Positions 1-7,114 of a stretch of DNA of 64,000 nt are shown here, piece after piece; within the stretch, counting starts at the first letter, position 1; every line of letters starts with the position of its first letter. This DNA is from Cellulomonas sp. 73-145. GTDB lineage: Bacteria > Actinomycetota > Actinomycetes > Actinomycetales > Cellulomonadaceae. The position numbers and the translations under genes were made by a program. Under the pieces are notes generated by a model, which had not been told where the DNA came from, made no database searches, and saw only the letters and a list, made by a program, of their open reading frames with translations. The stretch spans positions 62,001 through 126,000 of the forward strand of contig MKTI01000001.1 in NCBI GenBank assembly GCA_001898185.1, written 5' to 3'.

Positions 1-1122
1 ATGCTCGTGGGCGCCGGAGCCCGCGGCGCGCGCGAGGAGGTGCTGGCGGTCGCCGCCGCCCTGGGCGCGCCGGTGGTCAAGACGCTGCCCGGGAAGGCGG
101 TCATCCCGGACGACTCCCCGTACGCGGTCGGCGGCATCGGGCTCCTCGGCACCCGCCCCGGCGAGGAGCTGATGGAGAGCTGCGACACGCTCCTGATGGT
201 CGGCACCAACTTCCCGTACACCAAGCACCTGCCCTCACCGGGCGCCGCTCGGGTGGTGCAGATCGAGGCCGACCCGACCCGTGCCGGCGTGCGCCTGCCC
301 ACCGAGGTCCCGATCGTGGGCGACGCCAAGGAGTCGCTCGCGGCGCTGCTCCCGCTGCTGGACGGCGGGCCGGCCACGGACCACCTCGAGAGCTACCAGA
401 AGGCGATGGCGTCGTGGCGCGACGACATGACGGCACTCGAGGACGCCGGGCGCAGCCCGATCGCCCCGCAGTACGTCGTCGGCCTGATCGACGAGCTCGC
501 GTCCGACGACGCCGTGCTCACGTGCGACTCGGGCACGATCGCGACCTGGGCCGCCCGGCACTGGACCATCCGCGCCGGGCGGGAGTTCTTCCTCTCCGGC
601 AACCTCGCCACGATGGCGCCGGGCCTGCCCTACGCCAACGCGCTGCAAGTGGCCTACCCGGACCGGCAGGTGATCGCCTACGTCGGCGACGGTGGCTTCG
701 CGATGCTCATGGCCGAGTTCCTCACCGCGGCCCAGCACCAGCTGCCGATCACCGTGGTGATCAACAACAACAACTCCCTCGGCCAGATCCTCTGGGAGCA
801 GATGGTGCTCGGCTACCCGGAGCACGGCGTGCGGTTCGGCAACCCGCCCGGGGACTTCGCAGGCTGGGCGCGCTCGTGCGGCGGGTTCGGCGTCCGGGTG
901 CAGGACCCCGGAGCCCTGCGCGGGGCGCTGGACGAGGCGCTGTCGTTCGACGGGCCCTCCCTCGTGGACGTCGTCGTGGACCCCAACGAGCCGCCGATGC
1001 CCGGCAAGGTCAGCTACGAGCAGGCGCGCAAGTTCGCCACCGCGTTCCTGCGCGGGCAGCCGCACAAGGCGGCGATCGCCACCACCCTGTTCAAGGACAA
1101 GCTCTCGCAGCTGGGCCGCTGA
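1..1122 (+). CDS. Partial thiamine-diphosphate enzyme, pyruvate oxidase/acetolactate synthase superfamily
   Basis: The visible 373 residues begin inside the central domain of a ThDP-dependent enzyme: the opening GAGARGAREE and PGKAVIPDDSPY match about residue 200 of the usual ~580-residue proteins. The true start and pyrimidine-binding domain therefore lie left of the window, and the ATG at base 1 is probably an internal Met. The cofactor site is intact, with GDGGFAMLMAEF near residue 229 followed by NNNN, the GDG-X(24-27)-N signature that holds Mg and diphosphate. Relatives include PoxB-like pyruvate:quinone oxidoreductases, which convert pyruvate to acetate and CO2 at the membrane; that substrate is inferred from resemblance only. 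It ends 20 nt before the short-chain dehydrogenase and is probably cotranscribed with it. Confidence 0.8.
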   Translation: MLVGAGARGAREEVLAVAAALGAPVVKTLPGKAVIPDDSPYAVGGIGLLGTRPGEELMESCDTLLMVGTNFPYTKHLPSPGAARVVQIEADPTRAGVRLPTEVPIVGDAKESLAALLPLLDGGPATDHLESYQKAMASWRDDMTALEDAGRSPIAPQYVVGLIDELASDDAVLTCDSGTIATWAARHWTIRAGREFFLSGNLATMAPGLPYANALQVAYPDRQVIAYVGDGGFAMLMAEFLTAAQHQLPITVVINNNNSLGQILWEQMVLGYPEHGVRFGNPPGDFAGWARSCGGFGVRVQDPGALRGALDEALSFDGPSLVDVVVDPNEPPMPGKVSYEQARKFATAFLRGQPHKAAIATTLFKDKLSQLGR

Positions 1123-1142
1123 TGAGCGCCAAGGAGGCACCG

Positions 1143-2213
1143 ATGGACAGCACGACGCAGCACGGCACGTCGTCCGGCACGCAGCAGAACCCGGCCCTGG
1201 AGTCTCTCGGCGCCGAGCCGGGACCCCGCGGGGTCGCCGTCGTCACCGGGGGGTCCGCAGGCCTTGGGCGTGCCATCGTGCGCGCGCTGGCCGCCGAGGG
1301 GTGGGACGTCGCCGTGCTGGCACGCGGGGCCGACGGGCTGGCCGGCGCGGTCGCCGACGTGGCGCAGGCGGGACGACGGGCGGTCGGCGTGCCGACGGAC
1401 GTCGCGGTGCACGAGGACGTCGACCGAGCGGCCGACCGAGTCGAGCAGACGCTTGGCCCCATCACCCTCTGGGTGAACAACGCGATGACCGGCGTCTTCG
1501 GCCAGTTCGTCGACGTCGCGCCCGACGACTTCGAGCGCGTCACCGCCGTGACGTACCTCGGGGTGGTGAACGGGACCCGAGCGGCGCTGCGGCACATGGG
1601 CGCGCGGGACAGCGGCGTGATCGTCCAGGTCGGCAGCGCCCTGGCGTTCCGCGGCATCCCGCTGCAGTCCGCGTACTGCGGGGCCAAGCACGCGATGGTC
1701 GGCTTCACGGAGTCGGTGATCACCGAGCTGCTGCACCGCAAGAGCGGCATCACGGTGTGCATGGTGCACATGCCGGCGCTGAACACCGTCCAGTTCAGCT
1801 GGCTGAAGAACCTGCTCCCCCACCACTCCCAGCCCGTGCCGCCGATCTACCAGCCGGAGGTCGGCGCGGAGGCGGTGGCCCGCGTCGCGCTGCACCCGAG
1901 CCGCACCACGTGGGTGGGCTACCCGACGGTCGGCACGATCCTCGGCAACCGGGTGATCGCCCCGCTGCTCGACCGGTACCTCGCCAGGACGGGCTACGAC
2001 GCGCAGCAGACCACCACCGACACCACGCCCCCGCTCGGCGTCAACCTGTACGAGCCGGTGCCCGGCGACCACGGGGCGCACGGCGACTTCGACGGCCGCT
2101 CCAAGGACTCGAGCGCCCAGGTCTGGGCGACGTTGCACAAGGGCGTGCTGGCCGGTGCTGCCGCGGTGGCGGGTGCCGTCGTCCTCGCCGCCGCGTCGCG
2201 CCACGGCTCCTGA
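1143..2213 (+). CDS. SDR family oxidoreductase with C-terminal membrane anchor
   Basis: A 356-residue short-chain dehydrogenase. The Rossmann glycine motif is TGGSAGLG, followed by NNAM (the NNAG equivalent), and the catalytic Tyr-Lys pair is in SAYCGAKHA with an upstream Ser in VGSALAF. It should catalyse NAD(P)-dependent oxidation or reduction of an unidentified alcohol or ketone. Compared with classical ~250-residue SDRs it has a long C-terminal extension ending in a hydrophobic segment (GVLAGAAAVAGAVVLAAAS), which suggests membrane attachment. The start is ATG 1143, preceded by AAGGAGG with good spacing; an ATG at 1122 that overlaps the previous stop (ATGA) is the alternative and would add 7 residues. 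It lies downstream of the ThDP enzyme, but a metabolic link is only inferred. Confidence 0.88.
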   Translation: MDSTTQHGTSSGTQQNPALESLGAEPGPRGVAVVTGGSAGLGRAIVRALAAEGWDVAVLARGADGLAGAVADVAQAGRRAVGVPTDVAVHEDVDRAADRVEQTLGPITLWVNNAMTGVFGQFVDVAPDDFERVTAVTYLGVVNGTRAALRHMGARDSGVIVQVGSALAFRGIPLQSAYCGAKHAMVGFTESVITELLHRKSGITVCMVHMPALNTVQFSWLKNLLPHHSQPVPPIYQPEVGAEAVARVALHPSRTTWVGYPTVGTILGNRVIAPLLDRYLARTGYDAQQTTTDTTPPLGVNLYEPVPGDHGAHGDFDGRSKDSSAQVWATLHKGVLAGAAAVAGAVVLAAASRHGS

Positions 2214-2317
2214 CGCAGGCCCCGTGCCGGCCCCTGTGTCGGCCGCGTGGGCTACGGCGCGTCGAGGCATCGGGTGCCGCGACAGCCCTGGACAGCCAGG
2301 GCCGAGCCGCAGGTCCC

Positions 2318-2506
2318 TCAGTGGTGCAGCGCGCCGAACGCCTGGTACACGAGGAAGGCCGGCCACACGAGGGCCTTGAGGATGCCCACCACGTGCGGCC
2401 AGAACCCGTCGACCTGCTGCCAGAACCACACGAGCGCGCCGACCATGCCGAGGCCGTAGACGGCCCCGCCGCCGCCCCTCACCGTGGCGCCGCGGTTGCC
2501 TGCCAT
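2318..2506 (-). CDS. Small membrane protein, unknown function
   Basis: A 62-residue protein with one or two hydrophobic stretches (VYGLGMVGALVWFW and VVGILKALVWPAFLVYQAF) and a glycine-rich N-terminus. The ATG at 2506 has a clear GGAGG 6-8 nt upstream. No family is recognised. It reads away from the SDR and lies just downstream of the DUF1918 gene on the same strand with a 13-nt gap, so the two may share a transcript. It could be a small actinobacterial membrane protein of unknown role. Confidence that it is a gene rests on the ribosome-binding site and the coherent membrane-protein composition. Confidence 0.65.
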   Translation of the reverse strand: MAGNRGATVRGGGGAVYGLGMVGALVWFWQQVDGFWPHVVGILKALVWPAFLVYQAFGALHH

Positions 2507-2519
2507 CGCCGTCCTCCGG

Positions 2520-2744
2520 TCAGGAGCTGGGGGCGAGATCGGCGCGCGGCGCCTGGCCGTGCTCGTGGTGCACGAGCGACAGGTCGGGTCCCGGGAAGAT
2601 CAACGCCTCGTGCCCGTCGTCGAACCGGACCAGGAACGGTTCCGTCCCGCCCGGGCCGTGCACCTCGAGGATCTCGCCCTTGCGGTCGTGGCTGCCGACC
2701 GTGCGGCCGTGGACGACGACGCTGTCACCGACGGATGCATGCAT
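2520..2744 (-). CDS. DUF1918 domain protein
   Basis: A 74-residue protein beginning MHASVGDSVVVHGRTVG and containing KGEILEVHGPGG and PFLVRFDDGHEALIFPGPD. This is the SH3-like small barrel known as DUF1918 in actinobacteria. The molecular role of the family is not known. The reading frame extends further upstream with low-complexity sequence, but family length and the MHASVGD opening fix the start at 2744; the nearby Shine-Dalgarno is weak. It is probably cotranscribed with the small membrane protein downstream of it. Confidence 0.8.
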   Translation of the reverse strand: MHASVGDSVVVHGRTVGSHDRKGEILEVHGPGGTEPFLVRFDDGHEALIFPGPDLSLVHHEHGQAPRADLAPSS

Positions 2745-2854
2745 CCCACTCACCTCGCCCTCACCGCCCACGGTAGGCGGGTCGGCGGCGGCTCGCCAGG
2801 GTCCCCGGAGGTGTGCTCCGTCGAGCTCGGAGCCGCCGCTGCGCCGCTCGCGGC

Positions 2855-3139
2855 TCAGGCGAGCGAGAGGAACAGCCGCTCGAGCTTCGCCACGTCCAGC
2901 TGCTCGGCCTCGCCCTCGTCGTCCGCCCCGTCCGCGGCCGGAGTGAGGCACTGCTTCATGCCCGTCGCGATGATGGCGAAGCCGGCGCGGTCGAGGGCGC
3001 GGCTGACCGCGGCGAGCTGCGTGACGACGTCCTCGCAGTCCCGGCCCTCCTCGATCATCCGCACGACGGCCCCGATCTGGCCCTGGGCGCGCTTGAGCCG
3101 GTGGATCGCCGTCCCCAGCTGGTCGACATCGAGCTGCAT
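2855..3139 (-). CDS. CsoR/CstR-family metal- or persulfide-sensing repressor
   Basis: A 94-residue all-helical repressor with the family core RLKRAQGQIGAVVRMIEEG. Copper-sensing CsoR uses Cys-His-Cys (H-x3-C in the second helix). Here Cys35 (RDCEDV) and Cys64 (MKQC) are present, but the His position is Gly60, so the copper triad is broken and only the two cysteines remain. This two-Cys pattern is that of persulfide sensors such as CstR. The gene is divergent from an SQR-dsrC-dsrE2 operon, and a perfect palindrome lies between them, so it most likely represses that operon and itself until sulfane sulfur crosslinks the cysteines. The start at 3139 has TAGGAG upstream. A different metal sensor remains possible. 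Confidence 0.85.
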   Translation of the reverse strand: MQLDVDQLGTAIHRLKRAQGQIGAVVRMIEEGRDCEDVVTQLAAVSRALDRAGFAIIATGMKQCLTPAADGADDEGEAEQLDVAKLERLFLSLA

Positions 3140-3176
3140 GAGGCCATCCTCTCCTACGTCGTTCCTGGTCCCATGG

Positions 3177-3190
3177 TACCCCCGGGGGTA
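3177..3190. promoter_or_regulatory. CsoR-family operator palindrome
   Basis: TACCCCCGGGGGTA is a perfect 14-bp inverted repeat between the divergent repressor and SQR genes. It has the A/T-flanked C-run/G-run form known for CsoR-family operators. On the minus strand a TANNNT hexamer (TACCAT, 3178-3173) overlaps its edge, so binding would block the repressor's own promoter. For the SQR operon it lies about 100 bp upstream of the start codon. A TAACGT -10-like hexamer at 3230-3235 would place it near or upstream of the -35 region. Confidence 0.7.
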
Positions 3191-3287
3191 ACTGGGTCCT
3201 TCGGCCCAGGCGCCCCCCGTCACGGCGCCTAACGTCGACTCAGGACGCCGTCGACGAGGACGGCGCGCCGCGAGAAGGGGCGCACCC

Positions 3288-4514
3288 ATGCACGTTCTCA
3301 TCCTCGGTGCCGGTACCGCGGGCACCATGGCAGCCGCGGGCCTGCGGCACCACCTCGACGACGGCGATCGGATCACCGTCGTCGACGTGGACGACCGGCA
3401 CGTGTACCAGCCCGGCCAGCTGCTGCTGCCGTTCGGCACGTACCGCGAGTCCCAGCTCGTCAGGTCGCGCCGGGCGGTGCTGCCGCGCGGCGTCGACCTG
3501 GTCACCGGTGAGGTGGACGCGGTGGACGCCGCCGCCAGCACCGTCCGCCTGACCGACGGCACCGAGCTCGGCTACGACCAGCTGGTCATCGCCACCGGCA
3601 CCAGCCCGCGGCCGGACCAGACACCGGGGCTGCTCGACGGCGACCACCTGGCCCGCGGCGTCCACGAGTTCTACACGCTGGAGGGGTCGATCGCCCTGCG
3701 TGAGGCGCTCGCCCGCTTCGACGGCGGCCGGCTGGTGGTGGACATCGCGGACACGCCGGTCAAGTGCCCGGTCGCACCGCTCGAGTTCACCTTCCTCGCG
3801 GAGTCGTTCCTGCGGCAGCGTGGTCTGCGGGACCGGACCGACCTCACCTACGTCACGCCCCTGGACGGTGCCTTCACCAAACCCGTGGCGGCGGCGCACC
3901 TCGGCAGCATGCTCGACGACCGCAAGATCCATCTGGAGCCGGACTTCCTCCTGGAGCACGTCGACGCCGACGCCGGGCGGATCGTCTCCTACGACGAGCG
4001 CGAGGTCGGCTTCGACCTGCTGGTGGTCGTCCCGGTGAACATGGGCGCCGACTTCGTCGCGCGGTCCGGGCTCGGGGACGAGCTGAACCACGTGCGGGTC
4101 GACGCGCACACCCTGCGGTCGGTGGACCACGGGAACGTCTGGGCCGTCGGCGACGCCGCCAACCTGCCGACGTCCAAGGCGGGCTCGGTGGCGCACTTCT
4201 CCATGCCGGTCCTGGTCACCAACGTGACGGACGTGATCGCGGGCCGAGCTCCGTCCGCCTCCTTCGACGGGCACGCGAACTGCTTCATCGAGAGCGGTGA
4301 CGGCAAGGCGCTGCTCATCGACTTCAACTACGACACCGAACCCCTGACGGGCACGTACCCGCTGCCCGTCGTCGGGATGCCGCTGCTCGCCGAGAGCCGG
4401 CTGAACCACTGGGGCAAGCTCGCGTTCCGCCACCTGTACTGGAACTTCCTGCTGCCCGACCGGCCGCTGCCCATCAGCTCGCGGATGTCCATGCTCGGCA
4501 AGCACGCCGCCTGA
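3288..4514 (+). CDS. SQR-like FAD-dependent oxidoreductase (sulfide:quinone type)
   Basis: A 408-residue two-dinucleotide-binding-domain flavoprotein. The N-terminal FAD motif is HVLILGAGTAG, ATG (IATGTSPRPD) follows, and the second FAD site is VWAVGDAANLPTSKAGS. It resembles sulfide:quinone oxidoreductase in PVKCPVAPLEF (Cys160) and a later Cys332 (HANCFIE), which line up with two of the three SQR redox cysteines; the first SQR cysteine is not evident. It should transfer sulfide electrons to quinone at the membrane and leave sulfane sulfur for the DsrC/DsrE proteins encoded next. The C-terminus has hydrophobic and amphipathic stretches typical for quinone access. RBS GAGAAGGGG precedes the ATG. 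A plain NADH dehydrogenase is the alternative. Confidence 0.8.
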   Translation: MHVLILGAGTAGTMAAAGLRHHLDDGDRITVVDVDDRHVYQPGQLLLPFGTYRESQLVRSRRAVLPRGVDLVTGEVDAVDAAASTVRLTDGTELGYDQLVIATGTSPRPDQTPGLLDGDHLARGVHEFYTLEGSIALREALARFDGGRLVVDIADTPVKCPVAPLEFTFLAESFLRQRGLRDRTDLTYVTPLDGAFTKPVAAAHLGSMLDDRKIHLEPDFLLEHVDADAGRIVSYDEREVGFDLLVVVPVNMGADFVARSGLGDELNHVRVDAHTLRSVDHGNVWAVGDAANLPTSKAGSVAHFSMPVLVTNVTDVIAGRAPSASFDGHANCFIESGDGKALLIDFNYDTEPLTGTYPLPVVGMPLLAESRLNHWGKLAFRHLYWNFLLPDRPLPISSRMSMLGKHAA

Positions 4515-4518
4515 CGCC

Positions 4519-4550
4519 CCGGGCCCCGGATCTCCCCGACCGGGGCCCGG
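4519..4550. other. 11-bp-stem hairpin in the SQR-dsrC gap
   Basis: CCGGGCCCCGG (4519-4529) and CCGGGGCCCGG (4540-4550) form a perfect 11-bp stem around a 10-nt loop, starting 4 nt after the SQR stop. No T-run follows, so it may be an attenuator or an mRNA-stabilising structure rather than a full terminator. The downstream dsrC keeps its own RBS (ACGGAG). Confidence 0.55.
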
Positions 4551-4586
4551 TCACCACCACGCACCACCGAAGAGAACGGAGACACC

Positions 4587-4901
4587 GTGCCCGTCACGAC
4601 CATCGCCGGCCGTCAGGTGCACGTCGACGCGGAGGGCTTCCTCACCGAGTACGACGAGTGGGACGAGTCGCTCGCGCCCGTCCTGGCCAAGGCCATCGGC
4701 ATCGAGCTGACCGACCGTCACATGGAGGTGGTCCGCTTCCTGCGCAAGGACTACCTCGACCAGAAGGAGACGGCGACCACCCGCCGCGTGCAGGCCGTCG
4801 GCGGCATCCCGGTGAAGGAGCAGTTCACGCTCTTCCCCGCCAAGCCCGGCAAGAAGATGGCGTACATCGCCGGCCTGCCCAAGCCGAAGGGATGCGTGTG
4901 A
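4587..4901 (+). CDS. DsrC/TusE-family sulfur carrier protein
   Basis: A 104-residue protein of the DsrC/TusE/RspA family, recognised from DAEGFLTEYDEWDESLA, HMEVVRFLRKDYLD and the C-terminal GLPKPKGCV. The penultimate Cys103 is the conserved reactive CysA that carries persulfide on a flexible tail. Position 93, where true dissimilatory DsrC has a second cysteine (CysB), is Tyr. This is therefore a single-cysteine, TusE-like relay and not a sulfite-reductase partner. Starts at GTG 4587 with GGAG upstream; its stop overlaps the next ATG by one base (TGATG), so it is translationally coupled to the DsrE-like gene. In this operon it probably accepts sulfur released by SQR. Confidence 0.9.
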   Translation: MPVTTIAGRQVHVDAEGFLTEYDEWDESLAPVLAKAIGIELTDRHMEVVRFLRKDYLDQKETATTRRVQAVGGIPVKEQFTLFPAKPGKKMAYIAGLPKPKGCV

Positions 4902-5428
4902 TGTCCGACGAGACCTTCATCGCGCCGGACTTCGGGTCCGACGAGCCCACCGGCCGCAAGCTGGCGATCATCTGCTCCAAGGGCAACCTCGACATGGCGT
5001 ACCCCGGGCTGATCCTGGGCAACGCGGCCCTCGGTGAAGGGGTGCAGGTCGACCTCTTCTTCACCTTCTGGGGCTTCGACATGATCATGACGGAGCGTGC
5101 CGACGACATGGCGTTCAGCCCGGCGGGCAACGCCGCGATGCGGCTGCCCGTGGGCAACCTGCGGATGCCGCAGTCGCTCGCCCCGGCCCCCGGCATGACG
5201 GCGCTGGCCACCCGGATGCTCAAGCGGTCCATCGCCGACATCGGCGTGCCGACCGTGCCGGAGTTCCTCGACCAGATCGTCGCCTCCGGCGGCCGGTTGT
5301 GGGCCTGCCGGATGTCGGCAGACATGTTCCACGTCGACAAGGAGGACCTGCGCGACGACGTGGAGGCGATCATCAGCGCCTCCGACTTCATCGAGATGAC
5401 GGAAGGTGCGCAGCTGCTCTTCATCTGA
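4901..5428 (+). CDS. DsrE2-like peroxiredoxin-fold sulfurtransferase (DsrE/DsrF/DrsH family)
   Basis: A 175-residue DsrE/F/DrsH-like protein. Features are KLAIICSKGNLDMAYPGL (Cys25), VQVDLFFTFWGFDMIM, a conserved LRMPQ segment and GGRLWACRMSADMF with Cys136, the position of the sulfur-binding cysteine in DsrE2. Family members move sulfane sulfur between SQR or rhodanese and TusA/DsrC-type carriers. The start is ATG 4901, which overlaps the dsrC stop; an in-frame ATG at 4892 is possible but sits directly on the RBS. No tusA, rhodanese or Hdr gene is seen nearby, so any partners lie outside this window. A hairpin 22 nt downstream probably ends the operon. Confidence 0.85.
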   Translation: MSDETFIAPDFGSDEPTGRKLAIICSKGNLDMAYPGLILGNAALGEGVQVDLFFTFWGFDMIMTERADDMAFSPAGNAAMRLPVGNLRMPQSLAPAPGMTALATRMLKRSIADIGVPTVPEFLDQIVASGGRLWACRMSADMFHVDKEDLRDDVEAIISASDFIEMTEGAQLLFI

Positions 5429-5449
5429 GCTCTGGTCCGGGGGGACGCC

Positions 5450-5483
5450 CTGCCGGTGCTGCCGACCTCGGTGGCACCGGCAG
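5450..5483 (+). terminator. Hairpin terminator after the sulfur operon
   Basis: CTGCCGGTGC (5450-5459) pairs perfectly with GCACCGGCAG (5474-5483), and the loop can pair further (CCGA/TCGG). It begins 22 nt after the DsrE2-like stop. There is no U-tract, as is common for actinobacterial I-shaped terminators. Confidence 0.55.
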
Positions 5484-5559
5484 CGGCGTATCTAGCCGGT
5501 GTCGAGCGCCCTCCTCCTTCGTGTCGCGGACCAGCCGGACCGCGAGAAGGAGGGGCACC

Positions 5560-6288
5560 ATGAGTCTCACCGAAGGGTGGGCCGTCTTCGTCTCCGCACA
5601 CGAGTCGGCCCTGAACGACCTGGTCACAGCGCTGACCACCGCACGACCGCACTTCCTGTCGTACGGGTCGCCGGCGTTCACCCCCGTGTCCACCCGGTTC
5701 GACACCGCCATGGCGGCGATCCCGTTCCCGGGCACGGGCGGCATCGACTGGCACGTCCGCTTCACCACGCCGCACCTGGACCTGTACAAGCAGGAGGACC
5801 CGCTCCCGCCGGAGCTGACCCTCGGCCCGGGCGAGTTCTCGCTGACGACCACCGTGCAGCTGTGCGTCGACTGCACCAGTCGCGGCGGCAAGGGCGACCC
5901 GACGCACGGGGACCGTGCGCAGGGCGCCGACGAGCGCGCTGCCCGCGAGGCGGCCAAGGCCGAGCGCGAGCGGTGGGACGAGTCCCGCGGCAAGGCGCGC
6001 AACCCGATCTGCACGGAGCTGGGCGTCGCGGCCATCGGCCACCTCGTGCCCACCTCGTCGGGCGGTGAGCCCGCCGTCGGCTTCGCGCTGGACGCCATCG
6101 AGCTGGTCGACGTCACCCCGGACTCGCTCGAGTCCGTGCTGGAGTGCCTGCTCGGCACCGTGCTGCGCGCGGTGCTGGCCACGCTCGCCATCCCGCTGTC
6201 GGCCATCCGGGTCGGCGCCTTCACCCTGACACCGGCGCAGGGCCCGCTGATCGAGGCGGACGCCGTGCTGGCCCGCGGAAGCCTCTAG
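5560..6288 (+). CDS. Unrecognised protein, first gene of a three-gene cassette
   Basis: A 242-residue soluble-looking protein with no signal peptide. I do not recognise the family. It opens MSLTEGWAVFVSAHESALN, continues with beta-type sequence (GIDWHVRFTTPHLDLYKQE, GEFSLTTTVQLCVDC), then has a charged helical insert (about 117-146, rich in Glu, Arg and Ala) and a C-terminal alpha/beta part ending IRVGAFTLTPAQGP. Cys102 and Cys105 form a CxxC; Cys151 and Cys196 are single. A lipid-binding TULIP/P47-like fold is a guess based on the EGW opening and alternating strands. RBS GAGAAGGAGG sits 5 nt before the ATG. Nine nt separate it from the next gene, so the three genes form an operon. Confidence 0.8.
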   Translation: MSLTEGWAVFVSAHESALNDLVTALTTARPHFLSYGSPAFTPVSTRFDTAMAAIPFPGTGGIDWHVRFTTPHLDLYKQEDPLPPELTLGPGEFSLTTTVQLCVDCTSRGGKGDPTHGDRAQGADERAAREAAKAERERWDESRGKARNPICTELGVAAIGHLVPTSSGGEPAVGFALDAIELVDVTPDSLESVLECLLGTVLRAVLATLAIPLSAIRVGAFTLTPAQGPLIEADAVLARGSL

Positions 6289-6297
6289 GAGGAACCG

Positions 6298-7104
6298 ATG
6301 CCCGAGATCATCGCCGCGATCGACGAAGGCGCGGCCACCACGATCTTCACCACGCTCGCCGCCGGGCTGCCGCCCCAGTCGTCCTCCGGCAGCAGCTCGT
6401 TCGGCCCGTTCACGGCGGCCTACGCCGCCACCGCGACGCTCTCGTCGCCCGGCACGGTGGACCTGATCCCCCCGGGGACCATCCGCGTCGCCGACCTGCG
6501 GATGGACTGGCACCTGCACCTGTCGTTGTCGCTGGACATCGGCGACTTCCTGCCGGACATCCACATCCCGCAGGTGTGCGTGCACATCCCGTGCGTCGGG
6601 GACGTGTGCACCCCGAAGATCGACATCGTCTGGCCCACGGTCACCGTGCCGATCGACCTCTCCGACTACGTCAAGACCACGGTCGACCTCGGCATCGCCG
6701 TCACCCTGGTTGCCGGGACGTGGAAGGTCGAGGGCGTGGTGCAGGGGGTGCCCAACCTGCAGTTCGGCCTGACGACGGCCGCGATGCTCGCCGTGGTGGG
6801 CGCCGCGGTGGCGGCAGCCGTCGCGTGGGTGCCGCTCATCGGGCCGTTCCTCGCGGTGCTCGTCGCCGCGGTGGTCGCCGCCATCGGGGTCGCGGGGCTG
6901 ACGGGCCTGCTGGACCCGATCCTCACGCCGTTCATCAGCGGCACGCGCTTCCCGGTGTACGCCCAGCCGCAGCTGTTCACGGTCCTGCCGGCGGCCGGAG
7001 CCAACGACCCGGCAGTGACCATCACCCTCGACACGATCGCTGCCGAGGTCCAGCACAACCCGCCCGAGGACGAGCTGGTGCTCTCCGCGGACATCAGCGC
7101 GTGA
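6298..7104 (+). CDS. Unrecognised protein with central hydrophobic hairpin, second gene of the cassette
   Basis: A 268-residue protein of unknown family. Residues 60-160 are strand-rich (WHLHLSLSLDIGDFLPDIH, DIVWPTVTVPIDLSDYV) and carry three evenly spaced cysteines, Cys94, Cys99 and Cys104 (CVHIPCVGDVC). Residues about 161-206 form a long Ala/Val/Gly-rich hydrophobic stretch broken at WVPLIGPF, which reads as a two-helix hairpin able to enter a membrane. The C-terminus returns to strands (PVYAQPQLFTVLP, DELVLSADIS). There is no signal peptide. The architecture of beta flanks around an internal membrane hairpin is reminiscent of pore-forming or lipid-binding proteins, but no homology is claimed. 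RBS AGGAGG precedes the ATG. Confidence 0.8.
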   Translation: MPEIIAAIDEGAATTIFTTLAAGLPPQSSSGSSSFGPFTAAYAATATLSSPGTVDLIPPGTIRVADLRMDWHLHLSLSLDIGDFLPDIHIPQVCVHIPCVGDVCTPKIDIVWPTVTVPIDLSDYVKTTVDLGIAVTLVAGTWKVEGVVQGVPNLQFGLTTAAMLAVVGAAVAAAVAWVPLIGPFLAVLVAAVVAAIGVAGLTGLLDPILTPFISGTRFPVYAQPQLFTVLPAAGANDPAVTITLDTIAAEVQHNPPEDELVLSADISA

Positions 7105-7114
7105 GGAGGGCGAG

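Noticed and set aside
1122..1142. ATG 1122 as the SDR start
   Set aside because: It overlaps the previous stop, but the perfect AAGGAGG lies after it and is correctly spaced for ATG 1143.
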